Below, in pieces: positions 16,211 to 22,284 of a stretch of 26,223 nt of DNA. The DNA lies in IMG/VR virus record IMGVR_UViG_3300035669_000006, positions 1-26,223 of that record. The stretch is one strand, 5' to 3'. The position numbers were made by a program, and so were the translations under genes. The first letter of the stretch is position 1. Every line of letters begins with the position of its first letter. This stretch comes from a virus. The notes under the pieces are model-generated. The model was not told the DNA's origin. It saw only the letters and a list, made by a program, of their open reading frames with translations, and searched no databases.

Positions 16211-16530
16211 TACGCCAGCTTCGGTCCTGAGCCTGCCGGATTCCTCGGTTTCAACGGAGGCGCGGGTTTCAGCGGGCCTCCGTAACCGTTTCGGCGGCGG
16301 TTGTTCTTATCGACTTGCGCTTTGTCTTTCGGGGTCCACTCGCCCGGGGTGTAGTTGGGCCTGTCGCGCAAGTACCTACGGCCGCCGTCTTTGGCCGGGC
16401 TCATCGGGAGCGCTTTGACCTTCGGCTTGCGGCGAGCTACGGGACGGCCGTTCTCAGGACCCCCGTAACGAGGTCCCCCACCGAAGGGAGATCGCTTCAT
16501 CGCGGCCATCGTCATTTTCTGGCGCTTCAT
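16210..16530 (-). CDS. Small basic proline/glycine-rich protein
   Basis: The 106-residue protein is strongly basic (many Arg and Lys) and rich in Gly and Pro, for example SPFGGGPRYGGPENGRPVARRKPK. It is probably disordered. The ATG has AAAGGACCAC upstream. The stop overlaps the lysin start by one base (TAATG), so the lysin is likely translated by coupling. It could bind DNA or RNA by charge, but nothing specific is seen. Confidence 0.65.
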   Translation of the reverse strand: MKRQKMTMAAMKRSPFGGGPRYGGPENGRPVARRKPKVKALPMSPAKDGGRRYLRDRPNYTPGEWTPKDKAQVDKNNRRRNGYGGPLKPAPPLKPRNPAGSGPKLA

Positions 16531-16539
16531 GTGGTCCTT

Positions 16540-16707
16540 TCAGGTTCCAGTCGGGCGCATGTAGAGCTTGTCGGTGGCAATCCCCAGAGCAACCGAGACA
16601 TTGCGGAGTTCGTCGCCCTTACCGTGCTCGGCTTCAATGAGCAGACGGTCTTGCAGCTTTTCCACGATCTCGTACTGCTTTTGGCGAACATCGGAGAGGC
16701 TGGACAT
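16540..16707 (-). CDS. Small helical protein, 55 residues
   Basis: This short gene begins at an ATG with GAAAGGAACGC upstream and ends with TGA; the next gene starts ten bases after its stop. The protein is helical and charged (SSLSDVRQKQYEIVEKLQDRL), followed by GDELRNVSVALGIATDKLYM. The VALGIATDK pattern is, as I recall, common in small phage proteins and in C-terminal parts of small-terminase-like proteins. It fits neatly into the gene train, with good Shine-Dalgarno motifs on both sides. A role next to packaging is possible but unproven. Confidence 0.65.
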   Translation of the reverse strand: MSSLSDVRQKQYEIVEKLQDRLLIEAEHGKGDELRNVSVALGIATDKLYMRPTGT

Positions 16708-16876
16708 GCGTTCCTTTCGTGGGCGACAAACGGCCCGTTGCTTTCACGCGGTAGTAGCCCCGAGTGGGGCGGAGATTCGGAAGAGGGCCAGCGGCTATCT
16801 ACAACCTGCTTACCGCTGGTGTACTGGCGGTCCAAAACGACGCACGAGCGACGCGGAATGTAGACCAGTTAGGGAA

Positions 16877-17245
16877 CTACAGGCCGAGGCGCTTGCGGGC
16901 CTCGCGGCGGGCGACCGGAGTGGTCATGCCCTGGCCCTTGAGCTGTTGGACCAGCGGTTCAAGCGAAGCTTCTGCGGTCTCACGAGAGTCGGTCTGGATG
17001 AAGCCCGGGACAACCTCGACCTCAAACGACTCTCCCTTCCCAACTGCCTCACGGACCTTCGCTTTGTTCTCGCGTTCCTGCGAGGTCTCGTAAGGCGGGG
17101 AGGCGAACCGCCGTGATCGATCCCCAAGCCCGAACGTGTCGCGGATCAGCTTGGCGATGGAGCCGCCGTTGAGAGCGGCCTGCCCGGCCAGTTCCACCTT
17201 TTCATCCTTCGTGAGCCGGAGTTGGTAGACCTCAGTTCGGGGCAT
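16877..17245 (-). CDS. Ribbon-helix-helix-like DNA-binding protein
   Basis: The 122-residue protein starts with EVYQLRLTKDEKVELAGQAA followed by GSIAKLIRDTFGLG. This is a beta strand, helix and helix pattern like the ribbon-helix-helix fold of small regulators and mobilisation proteins. The middle is charged and probably flexible. The C-terminal part is helical and ends RREARKRLGL. It overlaps the upstream gene by 14 bases. Being near the start of the late block, just downstream of the GTCATTA repeats, it could be a regulator of that block. This is inference. Confidence 0.65.
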   Translation of the reverse strand: MPRTEVYQLRLTKDEKVELAGQAALNGGSIAKLIRDTFGLGDRSRRFASPPYETSQERENKAKVREAVGKGESFEVEVVPGFIQTDSRETAEASLEPLVQQLKGQGMTTPVARREARKRLGL

Positions 17246-17534
17246 TTGGAGACCTGAAGGTGGAGACGGTTTTCAATTCCTTCAGTAGCCCCTCTAGTTC
17301 CTGGTCGAGGCGGTTCACGTACTGCTCTACGGTCTCATCCTCTTTGCGCGGCGTGGCCTCACAGATGGCTAGAGAACCGCTTCCCTTGGCCCTTGCAACG
17401 AGGCAGTCCTGCCCTTCAACCCCACGAAGGGCCACTTCGGCAAATAGCCCGAAATCTGCGGTGATGGTGTCTGCCGTCCACGCCTCTTGGATTGCAGCGG
17501 CAGTGATTTGGTCTACGGGGTTCGCAGCAATCAT
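17232..17534 (-). CDS. Small protein of unknown function, first gene of the late block
   Basis: I prefer the ATG at 17534 (100 residues). A TTG 36 bases upstream, which lies inside the GTCATTA repeats, is the alternative. AGAGAAAGG lies about 12 bases before the ATG. The protein reads NPVDQITAAAIQEAW, then FGLFAEVALRGVEGQDCLVARAKG, and a helical end ETVEQYVNRLDQELEGLLKELK. The beta-strand/helix mix suggests a small folded domain, but no family is recognised. It is the first gene after the non-coding region. Confidence 0.65.
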   Translation of the reverse strand: MIAANPVDQITAAAIQEAWTADTITADFGLFAEVALRGVEGQDCLVARAKGSGSLAICEATPRKEDETVEQYVNRLDQELEGLLKELKTVSTFRSPNAPN

Positions 17535-17932
17535 CCGAAAGCCGAACCTTTCTCTTCGGTGTAATGACAACCGTCGTAATGACAGTGGGCTAATGACTTT
17601 GTAATGACAGAACCGCGTTTGTCTGGAAATTGTCAGAGGGGGGCCTATTTTCTGTACAGCGCCCGCGCCGGGCTCGACCCCTCCCCCCTCTCCCTATCGC
17701 GTGTCTTGTGGCCTGGTCTGCGGCTTTCAGGCGTCGAGAGACACGCCTATAGACACACAGCGCTGTGAAGGCCAGTGCTAGAGCCAAGTGGGCTTAGTCA
17801 TTCAGGCTGTAGCTAGGCAGGTGAAGAGGGATGCGCGGGCGCGCTTTGAGGTCGGTGTCAGTCGAGTTGGCGAGTCAATCTCACCTTCGGACCTAACTGC
17901 TTGAGACCGCGCTACGCGCTAAGGCCTGACCC
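17535..17932. promoter_or_regulatory. Non-coding control region, candidate late promoter or origin
   Basis: About 400 bases with no convincing gene separate the small-gene train from the late block. The region contains four direct GTCATTA repeats next to the late genes. It also has a 12-base palindrome CACAGCGCTGTG (17756-17767), an 8-base palindrome CTGTACAG (17652-17659) and a short GC hairpin near 17660-17673. Repeated GACAC/GTGTC pentamers lie around 17701-17756. I could not place a convincing -35/-10 pair. A role in transcription switching or replication is inferred. Confidence 0.5.
17562..17608 (-). repeat. Four direct GTCATTA repeats
   Basis: Read on the plus strand, TAATGAC occurs at 17562, 17577, 17591 and 17602. 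On the minus strand three copies extend to TGTCATTAC and the other is AGTCATTAG. Spacings are 15, 14 and 11 bases. The array lies just upstream of the 17534 start, so it may bind a regulator or act as iterons. Confidence 0.7.
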
Positions 17933-18202
17933 TTATGACTCCGCTATCGGCTTACCGAAGGCTTCGTCTCTGCGCTTACGCCATACCTCGTATTCCTCGG
18001 GGCTTTCCTGCTGACCGTCTGAGCTGAAGTAGGCCCAGATTCTTGCAGGTCTAGCGCCGACGTCTACTACTCGCGTGGGAGAGCCGAGCCATTCGGCTAG
18101 ACGCTTTGCTTTGCGGCCAGCCCCCCAGCGAGTCCAGGCGTTAAAGAGCTTGGGAGAGCCGTTGGGGCGGCAGATTGCGTACCGGCGGCGGATGAGAGCC
18201 AC
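17933..18202 (-). CDS. Small basic protein of unknown function
   Basis: The 89-residue protein begins at a GTG one base after the stop of the HTH gene, whose end supplies AGAGG as ribosome site. It has RRRYAICRPNGSPKLFNAWTRWGAGRKAKRLAEWLG, a basic aromatic stretch, then RVVDVGARPARIWAYFSS and a charged helical tail. The compact layout suggests a small nucleic-acid-binding or folded domain. It is the last gene before the control region. No family was recognised. Confidence 0.6.
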   Translation of the reverse strand: MALIRRRYAICRPNGSPKLFNAWTRWGAGRKAKRLAEWLGSPTRVVDVGARPARIWAYFSSDGQQESPEEYEVWRKRRDEAFGKPIAES

Positions 18203-18203
18203 C

Positions 18204-18773
18204 CTAAGCCTCTGTGTCGTGGGGCTGCTTGTGATCCCCCCGAGGCTCGACCGTTTCCTCTGAGACCGGCTGTAGGTCTAGGACCGTGGCTGGATCTACT
18301 CCTAGGCTCTTGAGTTCTTTCAGGGTGGCCGGCAGATCTATTGAAACGCGCTGGGTGGGCTGATCGTTCAGGAGCTGGGCTTTCTCGGTGTGGACTGCTG
18401 CTGAGACGGCCGTATTCCTGATGCTGCCTGGAAGATCCCTTGGCTCGATGTCGGGAATCTTCTTCTGGAGCTGATCGACCATCTCGCTCTCAGCCTTCAT
18501 CAGCCTTTGGGCGAGATCCATGTGCTGGTCTGCGGCTTTGGCCCTGATTTTGGGGAGGACTTGAGCCCTGATGGCTTGGTAGCGGTCCTCGTACTGGCGA
18601 GACCAGTTCCAGAGCGTCTGGAAGCAGACCTCGATGCCGTCTGCTTTGAGGTCTTTGGCGGCCTTGCGGGAGTTTCCGTTGCGCTCAGCCAGGGCCATCA
18701 GACCTCGCTCAAGGGTGATCTCGTCCTTGCGGGTCTGGGTGTTCCTGGTTTCTTTCTCTACTAGCTCAGTCAT
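18204..18773 (-). CDS. HTH protein, probable small terminase subunit
   Basis: I take the ATG at 18773 (189 residues) because it has a strong ATGGAGGT about 9 bases upstream. Residues about 20-65 form a helix-turn-helix type domain: GLMALAERNGNSRKAAKDL, then FQTLWNWSRQYEDRYQAI. A long helical region follows (about 70-140) with MDLAQRLMKAESEMVDQLQ and SIRNTAVSAAVHTEKAQLLNDQPTQ. The C-terminus is proline-containing and acidic. This layout of N-terminal HTH, central helices and variable tail is known for phage small terminases, which recognise packaging sites. A transposase-like regulator is the alternative. It is separated from terL by about 3.7 kb. Confidence 0.6.
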   Translation of the reverse strand: MTELVEKETRNTQTRKDEITLERGLMALAERNGNSRKAAKDLKADGIEVCFQTLWNWSRQYEDRYQAIRAQVLPKIRAKAADQHMDLAQRLMKAESEMVDQLQKKIPDIEPRDLPGSIRNTAVSAAVHTEKAQLLNDQPTQRVSIDLPATLKELKSLGVDPATVLDLQPVSEETVEPRGDHKQPHDTEA

Positions 18774-19161
18774 GTGTTGGAACCTCCATAAAACCACCCC
18801 TGGAGAGTTGGCTGAGAAGACTTTCCCTCTGGCCCTCTAGTTGCTGATGCAGGGCTTTCTCCATGGGGCTCATCTTGGCCCATCTTTCAGCTTTAAGTCG
18901 GTCCTTCTCCTCTTGCGAAAGCTTTTCATAGACCCTGCGCTCAGCCAGCTTGAAGGCTGCCTCTCGCTTGGCGTCCTGGAGCCTGAATAGGGCGAGATCG
19001 CGAGTGAGGGAAAGGTTCTGTGGCTCTACGGTGAGCCTAATCGCCTCGACACTGCCTCCGTACTCGTCGTGGTAGCAATCCGAGCCGTACTCCGGGTCGT
19101 GCTCCATCTGCTGCAAGCAGACAGGGCAAACCAGGATCTCGTAGCTCACATCTGCCTCCAT
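18766..19161 (-). CDS. Small protein with putative N-terminal zinc-binding motif
   Basis: The 131-residue protein has CPVC at residues 12-15, followed by His21, Cys29 and His31, which could hold a zinc ion. The rest is a long charged helix (about 50-110), including KREAAFKLAERRVYEKLSQ, with a basic/acidic mix suggestive of a coiled coil. Its end overlaps the HTH protein start by 8 bases. A nucleic-acid or protein-binding role is a guess. Confidence 0.7.
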   Translation of the reverse strand: MEADVSYEILVCPVCLQQMEHDPEYGSDCYHDEYGGSVEAIRLTVEPQNLSLTRDLALFRLQDAKREAAFKLAERRVYEKLSQEEKDRLKAERWAKMSPMEKALHQQLEGQRESLLSQLSRGGFMEVPTHD

Positions 19162-19304
19162 TGGCTCAACCTGACAGGCGCGAATTGCGTGAGCCGGAGC
19201 GAAATGGGCATGCTGCGGCTAGGAAAGAGCTTCAGCGATTTACCTGCTCGCCAAATGCGCCTAGGGCGCAGTATTTCTGGCCAGTCGGACGACAAAACGC
19301 TCAC
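19146..19304 (-). CDS. Possible 52-residue basic protein
   Basis: A GTG at 19304 overlaps the stop of the preceding gene as GTGA and has AAGGTG upstream. This is the same coupling used by neighbouring genes. The product contains DWPEILRPRRIWRAGKS, then PISLRLTQFAPVRL, and ends QWRQM. It fills an otherwise empty 140-base gap and overlaps the next start by 16 bases. Composition alone is not conclusive. Confidence 0.4.
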   Translation of the reverse strand: MSVLSSDWPEILRPRRIWRAGKSLKLFPSRSMPISLRLTQFAPVRLSQWRQM

Positions 19305-19813
19305 GCTGCACCTTGCATCTTCGCGTTCTGGCAACTGCGCTGGATCTCGGCCAGAAAGAGTGTCCGGGTCGCCCCCTCAAGTCCACTCAACGTCTCCAAG
19401 AGCATCGACTTGGCTGCCCTGTCCTGCTTTTCTATGGCCGCTTGGCTGTTCTCTCTGCGCTTGGCCATCTCAAGGCGTCCCTGGGCCGCATACGTCGCCT
19501 GAGCAGAAGGATCTAGCACGGGCGCTTCCCAGTCCACCGAGGTGCTGGCTGAGCGGGTGTAGCCGTTGCCTTTGGCTAAGTAGAGGCCCCTGTCGTCTTT
19601 GACCTTGTAGATCGGCTGCCAGGTCTTTGCGTCCCGGCGGTGCTTGCCGGTGATCGTCATGGTGACGATGGGGACTGCTCCGGTGCGAGATCGCTGCGAC
19701 TTGAGAACGATCCGCTCACCAACCGTGAAGGGACAGCCGTTTTCATGGGGCCTGACGATTTCCGGGTATTCCCCGGCCAGAATGGCGCTTCGCTCTGATG
19801 CCTTGAGCTTCAC
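19301..19813 (-). CDS. Possible ASCH/PUA-like domain protein
   Basis: The 170-residue protein starts with MKLKASERSAILAGEYPEIV, then PFTVGERIVLKSQ, VTMTITGKHRR and WQPIYKVKDDRGLYL. A short helix followed by several strands with GERIVLK is reminiscent of ASCH/PUA-like beta-barrels, which often bind RNA or modified nucleotides. The C-terminal half is helical (QGRLEMAKRRENSQAAIEKQ). The family call is tentative. Its ATG overlaps the upstream stop by four bases (ATGA). It lies two or three genes before the probable small terminase. Confidence 0.7.
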   Translation of the reverse strand: MKLKASERSAILAGEYPEIVRPHENGCPFTVGERIVLKSQRSRTGAVPIVTMTITGKHRRDAKTWQPIYKVKDDRGLYLAKGNGYTRSASTSVDWEAPVLDPSAQATYAAQGRLEMAKRRENSQAAIEKQDRAAKSMLLETLSGLEGATRTLFLAEIQRSCQNAKMQGAA

Positions 19814-20112
19814 GATCCCTCCTTGCTCTCAGGTAGTAGGGCTTCAATCTGTTCGGCTGCGATGTAGAGGTCTCGGTCCGGCTTGAGCATCGAGTCCGTG
19901 GCCTCTCGACTGGAAAGCAGACGGCAGCGAGATTCGGTGGCGTTGCGGTGGACCTTGATCGCCGACAGCAACTCTTGGAGCCGCTGATTGTCTTTGGGCT
20001 CGCGGCAAGCGGCATGCGCCTCGCGGAACTTCTCGCGCTCGTCGCCGAAGTAGCGAGTGCCTTCCCACTCTGCTCCGCAGCCACAGGTCTCCCGCACCGT
20101 CTCCCCGCTCAC
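19810..20112 (-). CDS. Small zinc-ribbon-like protein
   Basis: I choose the GTG at 20112 because it overlaps the upstream stop as GTGA and has GGGAG upstream. The 100-residue product begins SGETVRETCGCGAEW. The two Cys (10 and 12) plus His33 and Cys36 (AHAAC) look like a CxC...HxxC zinc site. The rest is helical (NQRLQELLSAIKVHRN, LYIAAEQIEALLPES). Function is unknown. Confidence 0.65.
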   Translation of the reverse strand: MSGETVRETCGCGAEWEGTRYFGDEREKFREAHAACREPKDNQRLQELLSAIKVHRNATESRCRLLSSREATDSMLKPDRDLYIAAEQIEALLPESKEGS

Positions 20113-20294
20113 TGATCGTCTCCCAACTTGCGTTGAAGACGGGTGACACGGCGCTGAAGGTGAATGATCTCTCTTGCCCACTCCAGGGTGCGCCGCTGCC
20201 TGCCGAATCGAGCCGCCCGCAAGCGCCGGTAGCGCGCGTCCCCAAGGTTAGCCTCGGCGTTCTCCAGTCGCCTCTTTCTCCACCGCCTAAGCAC
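20109..20294 (-). CDS. Small, very basic helical protein
   Basis: The 61-residue protein is almost one third Arg and Lys (RRWRKRRLENAEANLG, RYRRLRAARFGRQRR) and ends in a helix with ILE/LEU heptads (EIIHLQRRVTRLQRKLG). The GTG start at 20294 has AGGAG upstream and overlaps the previous gene by eight bases. It could bind nucleic acid or act as a small coiled coil. No family is recognised. Confidence 0.6.
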   Translation of the reverse strand: MLRRWRKRRLENAEANLGDARYRRLRAARFGRQRRTLEWAREIIHLQRRVTRLQRKLGDDQ

Positions 20295-20517
20295 GGTCGT
20301 CTCCTAGTGAGGTGGCCGGCAGGCCAAACTCACGCTCAAGGCGTCGAACGCGGCGGGCGGCGGCGATGCGAGTGCGACCGGAGCTGCCGACCTTCGTCTC
20401 CGGGTTCTGCGCGTACCAGGCCTGGGTGACAGGGGTTCGTCGCTCAAAGGGCTCCGAGGTGTGGTCGTGGTTGACCGGGGGGTCGGAGTGCCGGATGCGA
20501 ATCAGCGAGACCCTCAT
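20287..20517 (-). CDS. Small basic protein of unknown function
   Basis: The 76-residue protein starts at an ATG with a strong GGAGGGGAG right upstream. It has an N-terminal stretch with His and Pro, then TPVTQAWYAQNPETKVGSSG, then a basic helix RTRIAAARRVRRLEREFGLP. It is divergent from the plus-strand gene at 20565, so it may begin its own transcript. The function is not known. Confidence 0.65.
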   Translation of the reverse strand: MRVSLIRIRHSDPPVNHDHTSEPFERRTPVTQAWYAQNPETKVGSSGRTRIAAARRVRRLEREFGLPATSLGDDRA

Positions 20518-20552
20518 CTCCCCTCCCTATGGAGTGGTGAGGCGGTGAGTGC

Positions 20553-20558
20553 GATACT
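20553..20558 (+). promoter_or_regulatory. Possible -10 element of a leaderless promoter
   Basis: GATACT, preceded by TGC as in an extended -10, ends six bases before the ATG of the 20565 gene. That gene has no Shine-Dalgarno, so transcription starting at the ATG would fit. The -35 candidate TGGAGT is weak. Confidence 0.35.
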
Positions 20559-20564
20559 CCCCGA

Positions 20565-20789
20565 ATGCCAACCGAGACCGAGAAGGCGGCCATGAAAGCG
20601 CGCGAGGCCGTCCGGGCGCGCACAGTTAGAGAACAGGAAATGCGAGAGCAGACCGAAGCCTTCGACCGCTTGGGTCTCCCGGTGGCGGATGCGGAGGACG
20701 TTGAGCGAACGGTGGCTTACCTGGAGGCTCTTGACGAAGAACGAGATGCGTTGGCCGCCTTCCGCGACTCGCTGGTCCCGCCGCCGTAG
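20565..20789 (+). CDS. Small acidic/charged helical protein on the plus strand
   Basis: The 74-residue product is rich in Glu, Arg and Ala with heptad-like spacing (AAMKAREAVRARTVREQEMREQ, then VERTVAYLEALDEERDALAAF). It is probably a coiled coil. No ribosome site precedes the ATG at 20565; an internal ATG at 20592 has AAGG upstream and would give 65 residues. The opposite-strand frame here reads less like protein. It runs against its neighbours and meets the next minus gene at a hairpin, so it is probably a separate transcription unit. Confidence 0.55.
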   Translation: MPTETEKAAMKAREAVRARTVREQEMREQTEAFDRLGLPVADAEDVERTVAYLEALDEERDALAAFRDSLVPPP

Positions 20790-20810
20790 GAGAGCCCCCA
20801 TCAGCTCTCC
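20789..20810. terminator. Hairpin between convergent genes, possible bidirectional terminator
   Basis: GGAGAGC, an eight-base loop, then GCTCTCC form a seven-pair stem. It covers the end of the plus gene stop and the stop of the converging minus gene. There is no T-tract on the plus side, so it may be weak. Confidence 0.45.
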
Positions 20811-21055
20811 TCCCCGGACCGGACATCCTCAGCGAACCAGGCTGGCCAGTGCTGGGGCGCGGCCATGCACATTGAGCCGATTTCGATGAAGCGGGCATCG
20901 AGGCCTGGTCGCGAGATGCGGGTGCGGCGGTGAGGCGGAACCTCGGCGCGAGCCAAGACGAAGCTCGGGCCGACCTCCGTGATGACCACGACCCGCCCGG
21001 GCATCCCGGTCAACTTCTCTCGCCACGCCTGTCCAACTGCGGGTTCGGCGCTCAA
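20801..21055 (-). CDS. Small beta-rich protein, unknown function
   Basis: The 84-residue protein starts at a TTG that overlaps the upstream stop as TTGA and has GGAGAGC upstream. It contains VGQAWREKLTGMPGRVVVITEVGPSFVLARAE. This looks like a short beta-barrel (SH3-like) opening, a type seen in small phage and host regulators. No residues point to a function. It ends at the hairpin shared with the plus gene. Confidence 0.65.
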   Translation of the reverse strand: MSAEPAVGQAWREKLTGMPGRVVVITEVGPSFVLARAEVPPHRRTRISRPGLDARFIEIGSMCMAAPQHWPAWFAEDVRSGEES

Positions 21056-21390
21056 AGCTCTCCCTCCCCCTGGTCAGCCGGAAAGCTGCCGTCGGGCTTC
21101 TGCCATCCGTTCGGCTGCGGCTCGTAGGTGCCGTGCGCGAAGGGTGAGGCAGGCCAGCGACGCTGAATCTCGGCGCGGCCGGCGTCCGTCGCCGCGATCT
21201 CCGGTATGTGGCTATCGCGCCCGTTGTGCGGCTCGACGTATTCGACCAGGCCGCGGCGAACGAGGGCGTCGGCAACCTGCACCTCGCCTTTGTGGCGGGA
21301 GACATGCGACCAGCCGTATTTGTGCTGGGCAACCGTCCAGAACTTCAGGCGCATCGGTATCGACAGATCCACCGCCACCGCCGCGCTCAC
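21052..21390 (-). CDS. Winged-helix-like small protein
   Basis: The 112-residue protein has FWTVAQHKYGWSHVSRHKGEVQVADALVRRGLVEYVEPH and then ATDAGRAEIQRRW. Helices followed by GLVEY and TDAGR resemble a winged-helix domain of the MarR type. The GTG at 21390 overlaps the upstream stop (GTGA) and has GGAGGGAC upstream; an ATG at residue 13 is a possible alternative. A DNA-binding role is a guess, and the C-terminal 30 residues look disordered. Confidence 0.6.
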   Translation of the reverse strand: MSAAVAVDLSIPMRLKFWTVAQHKYGWSHVSRHKGEVQVADALVRRGLVEYVEPHNGRDSHIPEIAATDAGRAEIQRRWPASPFAHGTYEPQPNGWQKPDGSFPADQGEGEL

Positions 21391-21773
21391 CGTCCCTCCC
21401 CCTGGTTGGAGGAGGCCGCTCTCGCCATGTCGTACAGATCGAGCAGGGGCATCTGCCTGAGTCGTGGCCTCGCGCGAGCCGGGGTCGATGAGTAGCAGTC
21501 GGCGGCGAGCATCCCCAGCTCATTCCGGCCGAAGCCGCCGCGGTTCGCCAGAGTCTCCAGTGACTGCGAATGACCGTATGCCGGGTACAGAAGCTCAGCG
21601 AGGCCCCACGGGATCGCTCGCACCTGTCCGGCGTCGTCTTGGATCGGGCAGGGTCGCTCGTCGTCAGGCGACTCGTCCAGCAGCGCTCGAAGACGGCCGG
21701 CATTCCGGCTCAACCCGAACTTGTCGAGTTCGATGGCGACGGCGCGAAGCTCGGCTTGCTCGCGCGTCGTCAT
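21387..21773 (-). CDS. Small helical protein of unknown function
   Basis: The 128-residue protein is mostly helical (REQAELRAVAIELDKFGL, RNAGRLRALLDES). A middle segment AIPWGLAELLYPAYGHSQSL precedes RNELGMLAADCYSS and a basic, Ser/Gln/Asn-rich end. Its ATG overlaps the previous stop (ATGA) and has AAGGACGG upstream. No motif or family is recognised. Confidence 0.65.
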   Translation of the reverse strand: MTTREQAELRAVAIELDKFGLSRNAGRLRALLDESPDDERPCPIQDDAGQVRAIPWGLAELLYPAYGHSQSLETLANRGGFGRNELGMLAADCYSSTPARARPRLRQMPLLDLYDMARAASSNQGEGR

Positions 21774-22060
21774 GCCCCGTCCTTCCCATGCTCTGAAGAG
21801 ACATCAGCTAGAGCCCGCTTGAAGGTCTGCAGGTGGCAGAGGAGTTTGTCCGGCTCTCGACGGTCTCGCTCGACTGAGGCGGCGAAGACTTGGCCGGCCG
21901 CTACTAGGGCGGTGCCCTCCCCATGCTCTAGTGGAGGGGAGGCGACAGCAACCGCGTTCACTCCGGTCGGGTGATCGCGTTCCGTGAAGGCGCCGTCGCA
22001 GACTTCGGCCGGGCTGAATAACGGGCGGTGACAGACTGGGCATTGGTAGGAGTCAGCCAT
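21770..22060 (-). CDS. Small zinc-finger-like protein
   Basis: The ATG at 22060 is chosen because it overlaps the upstream stop (TGATG) and gives a clean N-terminus, although no strong ribosome site exists. The 96-residue protein starts with SYQCPVCHRPLFSPAEVCDGAF. Cys7, Cys10, Cys21 and a later His30 could bind zinc. The middle is Gly/Ala/Val-rich and the end helical. Function is unknown. Confidence 0.65.
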   Translation of the reverse strand: MADSYQCPVCHRPLFSPAEVCDGAFTERDHPTGVNAVAVASPPLEHGEGTALVAAGQVFAASVERDRREPDKLLCHLQTFKRALADVSSEHGKDGA

Positions 22061-22284
22061 CAGTCGGCGCCGTATTCCTGGAAGTCGCGGCGGGTCTCCT
22101 CGGGCAACGCCTCCCATTCGGTCATGGACATTCCGGCGAAGTCGATTCCCAGCGATTCGGGGCGAGTGCCAGCCGCGAAGATCTTGTCAAGTTCAGACCC
22201 GATCTCTGCGGCCAGTTCTCTCCACTCGTCGCGGACGATCTCGCAGAACACATCGCCGTCTTCTCGGATCGTTGCTTTAGGCAT
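22060..22284 (-). CDS. Small acidic helical protein
   Basis: The 74-residue protein is acidic and helical: DVFCEIVRDEWRELAAEIGSEL, then DFAGMSMTEWEALPEETRRDFQEY. The ATG has GGAGGGC upstream and overlaps the large zinc protein by eight bases. The compact fold and acidity fit a small inhibitor or mimic, but nothing specific is seen. Confidence 0.65.
   Translation of the reverse strand: MPKATIREDGDVFCEIVRDEWRELAAEIGSELDKIFAAGTRPESLGIDFAGMSMTEWEALPEETRRDFQEYGAD

Noticed and set aside
16527-16835. Minus-strand frame of 102 codons overlapping the 55-residue gene
   Set aside because: It starts at a TTG without a clear ribosome site and, in its second half, reads Ser/Thr/Pro-rich in the wrong frame of the better small gene. 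Its first half, ending near FVAHERNA, looks somewhat protein-like, so a frameshifted remnant cannot be excluded.
17590-17787. Minus-strand frame of 65 codons in the control region
   Set aside because: It has a TTG start, no ribosome site, runs through the GTCATTA repeats and has Arg/Gly-heavy composition, so it is probably non-coding.
17640-17790. tRNA-like sequence (GGGTCGAGCCC resembling a T-arm)
   Set aside because: I could not fold a complete cloverleaf with acceptor stem and anticodon arm around it.
20514-20801. Minus-strand frame of 95 codons opposite the 20565 gene
   Set aside because: The plus frame has a regular charged helical pattern, whereas this one is mixed and lacks a good start site.
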